Assembly: GCA_035296905.1 (NCBI GenBank)
Contig: DATHAA010000072.1
Span: 1 to 31,249, forward strand
Reading direction: 5' to 3'
DNA: 31,249 nucleotides
DNA from: DATEOR01 sp035296905
Lineage (GTDB): Bacteria > Actinomycetota > Thermoleophilia > Gaiellales > Gaiellaceae
Below, in pieces: positions 19,718 through 27,508 of the stretch. The notes under the pieces are model-generated. The model made no database searches. It was not told where the DNA came from and saw only the letters and a list, made by a program, of their open reading frames with translations. The translations under genes and the position numbers were made by a program. Each line of letters begins with the position of its first letter. Within the stretch, counting starts at the first letter, position 1.

Positions 19718-20971
19718 GTGAGCACGAATGGACGCAAGCGTGTTGTCGTGACCGGTGTCGGCGCGGTGACGCCGCTCGGAAACGACGCCGAGACCTTCTG
19801 GGAGAACCTCACCGCGGGAAAGAGCGGCGCGGCGGCGATCCAGCAATTCGACCCTTCGGACTTCGCCGTCCATTTCGCCTGCGAGCTGAAGGACTTCGAG
19901 CCCACCAACTGGATCGAGCACCGCAAGGCGCGGAAGCTCGACCGCTTTGCGCAGATGATCGTCGCGGCCGCCCGTATGGCGGAGTCCGACTCCGGGATCG
20001 AGATCGAGCCGGAGAACGACCGCGTCGGCGTCTCCGTCGCGACCGGGATCGGCGGCCTCAAGGCCTTCCAGGACTGCTACGACCAGTTGCTCGAGCGCGG
20101 TCCAGACAGGATCAACCCGTTCTCGATCCCCGCGATCATCCCGAATATGGGCGCCGCCTGGGTGTCGATGGAGCTCGGGACGCGCGGTCCGCTCTGGTCG
20201 GAGTGCACGGCCTGCGCAGCCTCCAACATGGCCATCGGCCAGGCCCTCGACGACATCCGGCTCGGTCGCGCCGACGTCATGCTCGCCGGAGGCACCGAAG
20301 CCGGGATCACGAAGGTCGGCATCGGTGGATTCGGAGCTATGCGAGCGCTCTCGCGGCGCAACGCCGACCCCGAGGCCGCGAGCCGTCCGTTCGACGCCGA
20401 GCGCGACGGATTCGTCATGGGAGAGGCCGGCGGCATCGTCGTCCTCGAGGAGCTCGAGCACGCGAAGAAGAGGGACGCGAAGATCTATGCGGAGCTCGGC
20501 GGCTACGGCATCTCCTCCGACGCGCAGCACATCACCGAGCCGGATCCGACCGGGCAGCACCCCGCTCGCGCGATGCGAATGGCCATGGACGACTCCGGAG
20601 TGGGCCCGGAGGACATCGACTACATCAACGCGCACGGGACATCCACCCCGCTCGGAGACGCGAGCGAGACGCGTGTGATCAAGGTCGCGCTCGGCGAGGA
20701 GAAGGCCCGCAAGACGCCGATCTCCTCGACGAAAGGCGCGACCGGTCACTGCCTCGGCGCCTCCGGCGCGATCGAGGCGATCACGTCGATCTTCGCTGTG
20801 CAGCGCGACGTCATCCCGCCGACGATCAACTACGAGTATCCCGATCCGGAGTGCGACCTCGACTACATTCCCAACGAGTCGCGCGACTGGACGACCGACG
20901 TGGCACTGTCGAACAACTTCGGGTTCGGCGGCCACAACGCCTGTTTAGTCATCAAGAAGTTCCAGGGCTGA
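19718..20971 (+). CDS. fabF: Beta-ketoacyl-ACP synthase II FabF
   Basis: FabF elongates acyl-ACP by condensation with malonyl-ACP. The 417-residue length matches the family. The Cys-His-His triad is C166 in CTACAASN, H306 in NAHGTSTPLGD and H344 in GATGHCLGASGA. The last motif usually reads SMTGHLLGAAG, so this copy is slightly divergent, but all catalytic residues are kept. NNFGFGGHNA near the end is also canonical. The GTG start at 19718 has a strong ribosome-binding site (GGGGGAGGA at 19704-19712), which makes this the best-translated start in the cluster. Only 13 bases separate it from fabG, so acpP is not between them. Confidence 0.96.
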   Translation: MSTNGRKRVVVTGVGAVTPLGNDAETFWENLTAGKSGAAAIQQFDPSDFAVHFACELKDFEPTNWIEHRKARKLDRFAQMIVAAARMAESDSGIEIEPENDRVGVSVATGIGGLKAFQDCYDQLLERGPDRINPFSIPAIIPNMGAAWVSMELGTRGPLWSECTACAASNMAIGQALDDIRLGRADVMLAGGTEAGITKVGIGGFGAMRALSRRNADPEAASRPFDAERDGFVMGEAGGIVVLEELEHAKKRDAKIYAELGGYGISSDAQHITEPDPTGQHPARAMRMAMDDSGVGPEDIDYINAHGTSTPLGDASETRVIKVALGEEKARKTPISSTKGATGHCLGASGAIEAITSIFAVQRDVIPPTINYEYPDPECDLDYIPNESRDWTTDVALSNNFGFGGHNACLVIKKFQG

Positions 20972-20977
20972 GACTCG

Positions 20978-21649
20978 GTGGCTGAGGAGCGGTGGGCCAC
21001 GTTCGACGTGTACGGCACGCTCGTCGACTGGATGGGCGGGATTCGTGGCGAGCTCACCCGGATCTGGCCCGACGAGGGCGCGGACCGACTGCTCGACCGC
21101 TACCACGAGCTCGAGCCACAGGTCGAGGAGGGTCGCGCGACCCCGTACCGAGACGTGCTCGCAGAAACGCTCGCCCGCCTCGCCTCCGAGGAGGGGCTGG
21201 CCGTTCCTCCCGGGGAGGAGGGCGCCCTCGGCGACTCCCTTCCCTCGTGGAAGCCGTTCCCCGAGGTTCCCGCCGCGCTCGCCGAGCTGCGGAGCCGTGG
21301 CTTCAACCTCGTCCCGCTCTCGAACACTGATCCGGATTTCCTCGCCGCGTCGCTCGAGCGCATCGGCGTGCCGGTGGACGGCCAGGTGACCGCGGCCGAC
21401 GCGGGCTCCTACAAGCCTGCGCCCGGGCACTGGGAACGCTTCTTCGAACGCTACGGTGCGGAACGCGAAAGCCACATCCACGTGGCCGCGAGCCTGTTTC
21501 ACGACATCGCCCCCGCCGAGCGGCTCGGCCTGCGCGCTGTCTGGATCAACCGGCTCGGTGAGACGAGCGACCTGCCGCGGGCCGCGGAGCTCAAGGACCT
21601 CTCTCGACTCCCCGATGTGCTGGACGAGCTAGTCCCAGCTACCTTTTAG
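20978..21649 (+). CDS. HAD-superfamily hydrolase, haloacid dehalogenase type II-like
   Basis: The 223-residue protein has the core motifs of HAD hydrolases in order: nucleophile D10 in FDVYGTLVDW, LSNTD for motif II, a lysine in SYKPAPGHW and the acidic HDIAPA region. A helical cap (about 17-90) follows motif I, as in L-2-haloacid dehalogenases. Members of this subgroup hydrolyse 2-haloacids or small phosphate esters; the substrate here cannot be told. GTG 20978 lies six bases after the fabF stop and the next gene follows after two bases, so it is within the fatty-acid operon. That may point to a metabolite-clearing role, which is inference. Confidence 0.82.
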   Translation: MAEERWATFDVYGTLVDWMGGIRGELTRIWPDEGADRLLDRYHELEPQVEEGRATPYRDVLAETLARLASEEGLAVPPGEEGALGDSLPSWKPFPEVPAALAELRSRGFNLVPLSNTDPDFLAASLERIGVPVDGQVTAADAGSYKPAPGHWERFFERYGAERESHIHVAASLFHDIAPAERLGLRAVWINRLGETSDLPRAAELKDLSRLPDVLDELVPATF

Positions 21650-21651
21650 TC

Positions 21652-22434
21652 GTGTCGACCCTCCGCGCGCGCTGCCCCGATTGCCGGACGCTGACCGCGG
21701 TGGCTCTCGAGGGCGGGGAGTACGAATGCCACTCATGCGGACGCACCTTTCGCGCCGGGCTCGTGCGCGTGCCTAAAGCCTGGGGCGAGGACGGCGAGTC
21801 CATGGTCGAGGCCGCGTTCCTCGAGCTCCCGTACCCCGAAGCAGGCGTCGTCGACGAGGACACGCTCACCGAGCAAACACTTGCGATCGCCTGCTCGCTT
21901 CCCGAGCGGCCAGTTGTCGTGGGCGGCTGTTGCTGCGCGCATGTGGGCGCCGTGGAAGCGCTCGCCACGAGGGTCGGACGGCTCGGCATCGTCTGGTTCG
22001 ACGCGCATGGCGACCTCAACACGCCGGAGTCCTCTCCCAGCGGGAACCCCTGGGGGATGCCGCTGCGCATGTTGATCGACTCCGACACGGTCGCCGCGGA
22101 GGACGTGGCTCTGGTGGGAGCCCGCAGCCTGGACCCGCCCGAGGAGAAGTTCATCGCCGAGAGCGGCATGCGTCTCGGGGAGGAGGGCGTCGCCCAGGCG
22201 CTCGACGGCGTGGACGCCGTCTACGTCGCCTTCGACTGCGACGTGCTCGAGCCCGACTGCGGCGTGTCCATGTTCATGCCGGAGCCGGGAGGGATGACTC
22301 CCGAAGCTGCCGAGGCCGTGCTCGTCGAGCTGGCGCGGCACAAGCCTGTCGCCGGGCTCGGTTTCTCCGGTCTGGCCGCGGATCCCCAGAACGTCGCAGG
22401 GCTCGCCCGCTTCTGTCAAGCCGTGGGGCTTTAG
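21652..22434 (+). CDS. Zinc-ribbon/arginase-fold fusion protein
   Basis: The first 35 residues form a small zinc ribbon (C8, C11, C26, C29). The remainder is an arginase/agmatinase-like domain with the metal motifs WFDAHGDLN (D117, H119, D121) and AFDCDVLEP (D195, D197). The first metal motif, normally GGDHS, reads GGCCCAH, with three consecutive cysteines (93-95) and H97 displaced. NTPESSPSGNPWGMPL matches the substrate-side loop of the family. The superfamily hydrolyses guanidino or amidino compounds, but with the altered motif the activity is uncertain. It starts with GTG two bases after the HAD gene and lies just before accD. Role in lipid metabolism is unknown. Confidence 0.75.
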   Translation: MSTLRARCPDCRTLTAVALEGGEYECHSCGRTFRAGLVRVPKAWGEDGESMVEAAFLELPYPEAGVVDEDTLTEQTLAIACSLPERPVVVGGCCCAHVGAVEALATRVGRLGIVWFDAHGDLNTPESSPSGNPWGMPLRMLIDSDTVAAEDVALVGARSLDPPEEKFIAESGMRLGEEGVAQALDGVDAVYVAFDCDVLEPDCGVSMFMPEPGGMTPEAAEAVLVELARHKPVAGLGFSGLAADPQNVAGLARFCQAVGL

Positions 22435-22440
22435 AAGCCC
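22426..22440 (+). other. Stem-loop with the stop codon in its loop
   Basis: GGGCTT (22426-22431) and AAGCCC (22435-22440) form a perfect 6-bp stem around TAG (22432-22434), the stop codon of the arginase-fold gene. No T tract follows, so this is a weak candidate for a terminator or processing site before accD. Confidence 0.3.
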
Positions 22441-22446
22441 TGCCTC

Positions 22447-22452
22447 TAAGAT
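22447..22452 (+). promoter_or_regulatory. Candidate -10 element for accD
   Basis: TAAGAT ends 9 bases before the accD ATG, the same spacing as TAGACT to the sigma gene. It would give a very short leader. No -35 is visible. Confidence 0.3.
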
Positions 22453-22461
22453 AGGCCGGTC

Positions 22462-23304
22462 ATGGCCAGCCGGATCGACGTCTCCATCGAGCATCGCGGG
22501 CCCGAGCCGGAGCCTCCCCGGAAGCACCCGAACACATGCCCGAGCTGCCATTCCCACTACCGGGACGAGGAGCTCGACGAGACCCTCTGGGTCTGCCCGC
22601 AGTGCGGCCACTACTTCTCCGTGCGCGCGCGGCGCAGGGTCGAGCAGCTCGCCGACCGGGGCACGTTCGAGGAGCAGGACAAGGATCTGCGCTCCGCCGA
22701 CCCGCTCGGCTTCTTCGATCTCCGTGCCTACACGGAGCGGATTGCCGAGGCCGAGATAGCCACGGGGCTCGGAGATGCAATCATCGCGGGCGCGGCCAGC
22801 ATCGAGCGCAGGCCCTGCGAGCTCGCGGTCATGGATTTCGCCTTCATGGGCGGCTCGATGGGGAGCGCCGTCGGCGAGAAGTTCGCCCGTGCGTGCGAGC
22901 GGGCAGCGGAGAAAGCCGTGCCGCTCGTCTGCGTGACCGCCTCGGGCGGTGCCCGCATGCAGGAGGGGATCCTTTCGCTCATGCAGCTGCCGAAGACGGT
23001 CGCAGCGGTCGACCTCCTCCAGCAGAAGCCGGCCGCGTTCGTCTCCGTGATGACGCACCCGACCACGGCAGGCGTGCTGGCGTCCTTCGCGAGCCTTGGT
23101 GACGTGATCGTCGCCGAGCCCGGTGCGCTGCTCGCCTTCACCGGGCCGCGCGTCGTTCAGCAGACGACACGGGAGAAGCTTCCCGAGGATTTCGGGCTTG
23201 CCGAGTCGAACGCCCGCTTCGGCCACGTCGACGCGATCGTCCCGCGGCCGGAGCTCCGGCCTTACCTGGGCCGCGTGCTCGCCCTTTTCGAGCATGGCGA
23301 CTGA
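22462..23304 (+). CDS. accD: Acetyl-CoA carboxylase carboxyltransferase subunit beta
   Basis: AccD and AccA form the carboxyltransferase that moves the carboxyl group from biotin carrier protein to acetyl-CoA, the first committed step of fatty-acid synthesis. The 280-residue protein has the N-terminal zinc ribbon of the E. coli type (C26, C29, C45, C48), then the crotonase-like core with MDFAFMGGSMGSAVGEK and TASGGARMQEG, and ends with ARFGHVDAIVPR. It is the split bacterial form, not the large acyl-CoA carboxylase beta chain common in Actinomycetia. ATG 22462 begins a basic, proline-rich leader before the zinc ribbon. The 3' end overlaps accA by 11 bases. Confidence 0.97.
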   Translation: MASRIDVSIEHRGPEPEPPRKHPNTCPSCHSHYRDEELDETLWVCPQCGHYFSVRARRRVEQLADRGTFEEQDKDLRSADPLGFFDLRAYTERIAEAEIATGLGDAIIAGAASIERRPCELAVMDFAFMGGSMGSAVGEKFARACERAAEKAVPLVCVTASGGARMQEGILSLMQLPKTVAAVDLLQQKPAAFVSVMTHPTTAGVLASFASLGDVIVAEPGALLAFTGPRVVQQTTREKLPEDFGLAESNARFGHVDAIVPRPELRPYLGRVLALFEHGD

Positions 23305-24247
23305 GAGCAGCGAGGGAACGGCGGAGCAGCTGCGACTGCGCGAGCGCCTCGCCAGGCTGCGAGATCTTCCTCTGCTGCGCGGGGTCGGCGTCTCGGGGGA
23401 GCTGTCCCGGCTCCAGCACCAGATCGACCGGATTGCGGAGGAGCCGAGCGCGGACGAGGTCTGGCGCGCCGTCGAGCTCGCCCGCCACCAGGACCGGCCG
23501 TACACCCTCGACTACGTGGAGCGGATCTTCGACGACTTCATCGAGCTGCACGGCGACCGTTCGTTCGCGGATGACGCTGCCCTCGTGACAGGCATCGGCC
23601 GCTTCAACGGCCAGACGGTAGCCCTGGTCGGCCACCAAAAGGGGCGCGACATCCGCGAGCGCACGCATCGGAACTTCGGCATGACGTACCCCGAGGGCTA
23701 TCGGAAGGCAATGCGCGTGATGGAGCTCGCAGACCGGCACCGCTTTCCCGTGATCACCCTCGTAGACACCCCCGGCGCCTACCCGGGCGTGGTCGCGGAA
23801 CAACACGGGCAGGGCGGCTGGATCGCACGCTCCCAGCTGCTCATGATCAGGCTCGGCGTCCCGACGGTGTCCTGCATCATCGGCGAAGGCGGTTCGGGCG
23901 GGGCCGTTGCAATCGCGGTCGCGGACCGCGTCCTCATGCAGGAGAACGCGATCTACTCGGTCATATCGCCCGAGGGCTGTGCCGCGATCCTCTGGCGCGA
24001 CGCGGGTGAGGCCAAGAAGGCCGCCGCCGCGTTCAAGCCGGACGCTGTCCACTGTCTCGAGCTCGGGGTGATCGACGGGGTGGTGCCGGAGCCTCCCGGC
24101 GGCGCGCACGAGAATACGGACGCTGCCGCCACGATTCTTGGGGAATCGCTCGGAATTGCGCTCGAAGAGGTCAAAAAGCGGGATCCAGAGGCGCGAAGGC
24201 GCGAACGGAACGAGAAATTCCGTCGGATGGGGATTTTCCTTGAGTGA
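23294..24247 (+). CDS. accA: Acetyl-CoA carboxylase carboxyltransferase subunit alpha
   Basis: AccA is the partner of AccD. From ATG 23294 the protein has 317 residues, standard for the family. It begins with a coiled-coil-like arginine- and leucine-rich segment, then shows the signatures LHGDRSFADDAALVTGIGRF, GHQKGRD, NFGMTYPEGYRKA, VDTPGAYPG and GEGGSGGA. It ends in a basic tail. The frame is open further upstream inside accD, but ATG 23294 gives the expected N-terminus and an 11-base overlap, implying coupled, equimolar synthesis with AccD. Biotin carrier and biotin carboxylase (AccB, AccC) are not in the window. Confidence 0.97.
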   Translation: MATESSEGTAEQLRLRERLARLRDLPLLRGVGVSGELSRLQHQIDRIAEEPSADEVWRAVELARHQDRPYTLDYVERIFDDFIELHGDRSFADDAALVTGIGRFNGQTVALVGHQKGRDIRERTHRNFGMTYPEGYRKAMRVMELADRHRFPVITLVDTPGAYPGVVAEQHGQGGWIARSQLLMIRLGVPTVSCIIGEGGSGGAVAIAVADRVLMQENAIYSVISPEGCAAILWRDAGEAKKAAAAFKPDAVHCLELGVIDGVVPEPPGGAHENTDAAATILGESLGIALEEVKKRDPEARRRERNEKFRRMGIFLE

Positions 24248-24265
24248 AGCGCGGCTCGCACCCTG

Positions 24266-24316
24266 TTTCCCACAGCATCCACAGGGTTTTCCCCGCCCAA
24301 ACAAGACCTTTGCACA
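24266..24316. other. DnaA-box-like cluster after accA
   Basis: Three nonamers, each about 7 of 9 to TTATCCACA, lie in 51 bases on the same strand: TTTCCCACA at 24266-24274, GCATCCACA at 24275-24283 and CTTTGCACA at 24308-24316. They resemble the boxes around dnaA. They sit in the 190-base gap before ligD. They may titrate or respond to DnaA, or be chance matches. Confidence 0.3.
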
Positions 24317-24320
24317 AGGC

Positions 24321-24348
24321 CTCAAGGCCGGTTCGCACCGGCCTTGAG
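24321..24348. terminator. Strong hairpin, probable terminator of the fab-acc cluster
   Basis: CTCAAGGCCGG (24321-24331) and CCGGCCTTGAG (24338-24348) form a perfect 11-bp stem with a six-base loop. No T tract follows on the plus strand, as is common for actinobacterial hairpin terminators. It lies 73 bases after the accA stop and about 90 before ligD. The rest of this gap holds the DnaA-box-like cluster and no gene. Confidence 0.6.
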
Positions 24349-24437
24349 CGCCAACCCCCCCTGGTCGGCAGAGAAGTCGCTAAGGAGCCTCTCGCGACGA
24401 CGTTCTACCCGTGGCCGCGTCGGATAAACATTCGTCC

Positions 24438-26759
24438 ATGGCGAGCCTTCGCGACTACGAGCGCAGGCGCGACCAGAAGAAGACACCGGAGCCGTTCGGT
24501 GGCCGAAAGAAGCGCGCGAAGGACCCGATCTTCGTTGTCCAGCGCCACGACGCGCGCCGGCTCCACTACGACTTCCGGCTCGAGCGCGACGGCGTTCTCC
24601 TCTCCTGGGCGGTGCCGAAGGGCGTGCCGCTCGAGACCGGCCAGCGCAACCTCGCCGTCCACGTCGAGGACCACCCGCTCGACTACGCCGGCTTCGAGGG
24701 CGAGATCCCCAAGGGCCAGTACGGCGCCGGCACAGTCGAGATCTGGGATCACGGCACGTACGAGCTTCTCGAGGAGAAGCCCGATGGCGGCCTGACCGTC
24801 CGCCTCGACGGCGAGCGGCTGCAGGGGGTTTGGACGCTGGTGCCGGCCCACCTCTCAGGCGAGGAGAAAAACTGGCTCATCCTGCGAAAGCGCGACGACG
24901 CGCCGCCGAAGGCGCGCGGAAAGACCGCCGAGTACACGCCGATGCTGGCCACGCTCGCCGAGGACGTGCCCCCCGGAAAAGGCTGGAGCTTCGAGGTCAA
25001 GTTCGACGGTTACCGGGTGCTCGCGTATCTCCGCGGAAGCGAGGCGCGGCTGGTCAGCCGGAACGGGAACGACCTCACGGCGCGCTTCGAGGACGTCGCG
25101 CGGGCGCTCCAGTCTGCGATCAAGACTCCGGACTGCGTCCTCGACGGCGAGGTCTGCGCGCTCGACGAGCAGGGGCGCTCGAGCTTCTCCGCGATGCAGC
25201 AGGGCAGCGGGGCGATCGTCTACTACGTCTTCGACGTCCTCGAGGTCGAGGGCTCGCCGGTGGTCGACCGCCCGCTCGAGGAGAGGCGCGAGGAGCTCGT
25301 CCGCCTGCTCGACCGCCGGAACCGCACCGTCCTTCTCTCGGAGGCTTTCGACGACGGCCCAGGCCTGAAGAAGGCGGCGGCGGAGCAAGAGCTCGAGGGC
25401 ATCATCGCCAAGAAGGCCGGCTCACGCTACGAGCCGGGCCGCCGCTCGCGCAACTGGCTGAAGGTCAAGGCGCACGGTCGCCAGGAGTTCATCGTCGCCG
25501 GCTACACCCGGGGGAAGGGACGGCGATCGGCGACGCTTGGCTCGCTTATCCTCGCCGTCAGCGGCGAGAGCGGTCTCGAGTACGTCGGCAACGTCGGCAC
25601 GGGGTTCACGGAGAAGGAGATCGAGAAGCTCCTCACGAAGCTCCGTCCGCTCGAGCGACCGAGCTCGCCGTTCGGATTCGTCCCGAAGATGCCGAAGGTG
25701 CGCCGCGACGACATCATCTGGGTCGAGCCAAGGCTGGTCTGCGAGGTCGAGTTCGCCGAGTGGACACACGACGGCCGGCTGCGCGCGCCCTCCTACAAAG
25801 GTCTCCGCGAGGACAAAGAGGTTGATGAGGTGCATCGCGAGCTGCCGATCGAGACAGAGATCCGTCGCGGCAAGCGCGTCCTCAAGCTCTCGAACCTCGA
25901 CAAAGTGTTCTTCCCGGAGAGCGGCCTCACGAAGGGCGACCTGCTCGCCTACTACCGCGATGTCGCCCCCGCGCTCGTCCCGCATCTGAAGAACCGGCCG
26001 TTCACGATGAAGCGCTATCCCGACGGGCGCGACGGCAAGTTCTTCTTCCAGAAGGACGCGCCGAAGCACATGCCCGGGTGGATCGACCGGAAGGCGTTCA
26101 GGGCGACGTCGAGGGAGTCGCGGCAGAAGCGGATGATCACGTACCCGCTCGTGAACGACGACCTCGCGCTCCTCTGGATGGTGAACATGGGTTGCATCGA
26201 CATGAACGTCTGGTACTCGCGGGTCGACAAGCCCGAGCGTCCGGAATTCGTCCTCTTCGATCTCGACCCCTCGCCTGACGTCGGCTTCCCGGAGGTCGTG
26301 CAGGTCGCGCTCCTCGTCAAAGACGTGCTGGAAGCACTCGAGCTCGAGGGCTACCCGAAGACGAGCGGCTCGGACGGGATGCACGTGCTCGTCCCGATCC
26401 AGCGCCGCTACACGTACGCCGACACCCGAGAGTTCGCGGAGATCGTGGCGAAGACCCTCGAGCGCACGCATCGCGGCCTCGTCACGACCGAGTGGTCGAA
26501 GCAGAAAAGGCGCGGCGTCCTCATCGATGCGAACCAGAACGGGGAGGGAAAGACGATCGCGTCCGTCTACTCGGTACGGCCGCGTGAGGGAGCGCCTGTG
26601 TCGACGCCTCTGCGCTGGGACGAGGTGAACGAGAAGCTCGACCCCCTCGATTTCACGATGGACGCCGCGCTCACGCGCATCGAGAAGCACGCCGACCTCT
26701 TCGAGCCGGTCCTGAACGGGAAGCAGTCGATCGGGAAGGCGCTCGACAAGCTGCGCTAG
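24438..26759 (+). CDS. ligD: ATP-dependent DNA ligase LigD (PE-LIG-POL)
   Basis: LigD is the multifunctional enzyme of bacterial non-homologous end joining, working with Ku. From ATG 24438 the protein has 773 residues in three domains. The 3'-phosphoesterase spans about 1-155, with H37, H43 and D45 in RHDARRLHYDFRLE. The ligase spans about 165-470, with the adenylated lysine K188 in EVKFDGYR. The primase-polymerase spans about 480-773, with metal-binding D608 and D610 in DLDPS. This PE-LIG-POL order matches Pseudomonas LigD; mycobacterial LigD is POL-PE-LIG. GTG 24411 would add nine residues; neither start has a clear ribosome-binding site. No ku gene is nearby. The stop shares CTAG with the convergent GNAT gene. 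Confidence 0.95.
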   Translation: MASLRDYERRRDQKKTPEPFGGRKKRAKDPIFVVQRHDARRLHYDFRLERDGVLLSWAVPKGVPLETGQRNLAVHVEDHPLDYAGFEGEIPKGQYGAGTVEIWDHGTYELLEEKPDGGLTVRLDGERLQGVWTLVPAHLSGEEKNWLILRKRDDAPPKARGKTAEYTPMLATLAEDVPPGKGWSFEVKFDGYRVLAYLRGSEARLVSRNGNDLTARFEDVARALQSAIKTPDCVLDGEVCALDEQGRSSFSAMQQGSGAIVYYVFDVLEVEGSPVVDRPLEERREELVRLLDRRNRTVLLSEAFDDGPGLKKAAAEQELEGIIAKKAGSRYEPGRRSRNWLKVKAHGRQEFIVAGYTRGKGRRSATLGSLILAVSGESGLEYVGNVGTGFTEKEIEKLLTKLRPLERPSSPFGFVPKMPKVRRDDIIWVEPRLVCEVEFAEWTHDGRLRAPSYKGLREDKEVDEVHRELPIETEIRRGKRVLKLSNLDKVFFPESGLTKGDLLAYYRDVAPALVPHLKNRPFTMKRYPDGRDGKFFFQKDAPKHMPGWIDRKAFRATSRESRQKRMITYPLVNDDLALLWMVNMGCIDMNVWYSRVDKPERPEFVLFDLDPSPDVGFPEVVQVALLVKDVLEALELEGYPKTSGSDGMHVLVPIQRRYTYADTREFAEIVAKTLERTHRGLVTTEWSKQKRRGVLIDANQNGEGKTIASVYSVRPREGAPVSTPLRWDEVNEKLDPLDFTMDAALTRIEKHADLFEPVLNGKQSIGKALDKLR

Positions 26760-27508
26760 CCGCGCTTGAGGAAGGCAAAGCGCGAGCCGACCTCCTCAAA
26801 GCCGAGGCGGTTGTAGAGCGTCTTCGGCCACTCGTCTCCGTCGGCGACCAGGAAGATGAACTTGTGGTTGCCGGCGACGGCCTCCTCGACTGCTCGCGTC
26901 ACCAGTGCCTTGGCGTACCCGCGTCCCCGATGCGCGGGGAGCGTGGCGACGTCTTCGACCTGCGCCGTGCTCCCGTCCGAATAGAGCTGCGCCGAGCTCA
27001 CGACCTCGTCGCCCTCGACGATGCCGAAGATCCGCGCGTTGGCCGCCTTCAACTGGATCGCGCCGGCCGCCACGATCTCCGAGACGGTCTTCTCGCCGGC
27101 GTCCGGCTGCCACTCGTGGATGATCTCCTCGCGCAGCCGCCGGAGCCGCTCGGGCTCGACCTCCACGACGCGCGCGGTGTCGACCGGCTCTCCGCTGCCG
27201 CGGTAGACCATGAAGAGGAAGTGGTCGGGCTCCCAGCCGAGCCGGCGGAACCCGTCCTCGAGGTCCGTGCTGCCGGCGGGAAGGATGACGCGTCGGTGAC
27301 CAAGCGCGGCCTGGACCCGGTCGGCCTCGGCCGCAATCTCCGAAGCGGCCGCCTTGCCGGGCCGCTCGACGCGCAGCACGTTCAGGAACCAGATTGTCGA
27401 GTGCGTGTCGTTGAAGAGCGCTGGCCCGAAACGGGTCTCGACCACCCGCTCCGCGCAGCGGTCTCGGATGAGCTCTTCGAACGCGGCGGCCCTCTCGAGG
27501 TCATTCAT
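26756..27508 (-). CDS. GNAT-family N-acetyltransferase
   Basis: The 250-residue protein carries a C-terminal GNAT domain. Motif A is VEDVATLPAHRGRGYAKALV (185-204), with the acetyl-CoA pyrophosphate loop RGRGYA at 194-199, and motif B is LYNRLGFEEVGSRFAF. The N-terminal half (about 1-105) looks like a degenerate second GNAT fold, as in tandem GNAT proteins. The acetyl acceptor is unknown. ATG 27508 is chosen because upstream sequence in the same frame is serine-rich shadow of the NADH dehydrogenase gene. The start overlaps the end of that gene by eight bases (ATGAATGA), so the two are co-translated. The gene ends tail-to-tail with ligD. Confidence 0.85.
   Translation of the reverse strand: MNDLERAAAFEELIRDRCAERVVETRFGPALFNDTHSTIWFLNVLRVERPGKAAASEIAAEADRVQAALGHRRVILPAGSTDLEDGFRRLGWEPDHFLFMVYRGSGEPVDTARVVEVEPERLRRLREEIIHEWQPDAGEKTVSEIVAAGAIQLKAANARIFGIVEGDEVVSSAQLYSDGSTAQVEDVATLPAHRGRGYAKALVTRAVEEAVAGNHKFIFLVADGDEWPKTLYNRLGFEEVGSRFAFLKRG

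Noticed and set aside
18982..19730. Possible hidden acpP between fabG and fabF
   Set aside because: Only 13 bases separate the two genes, and no DSL-type phosphopantetheine motif was found in nearby frames.
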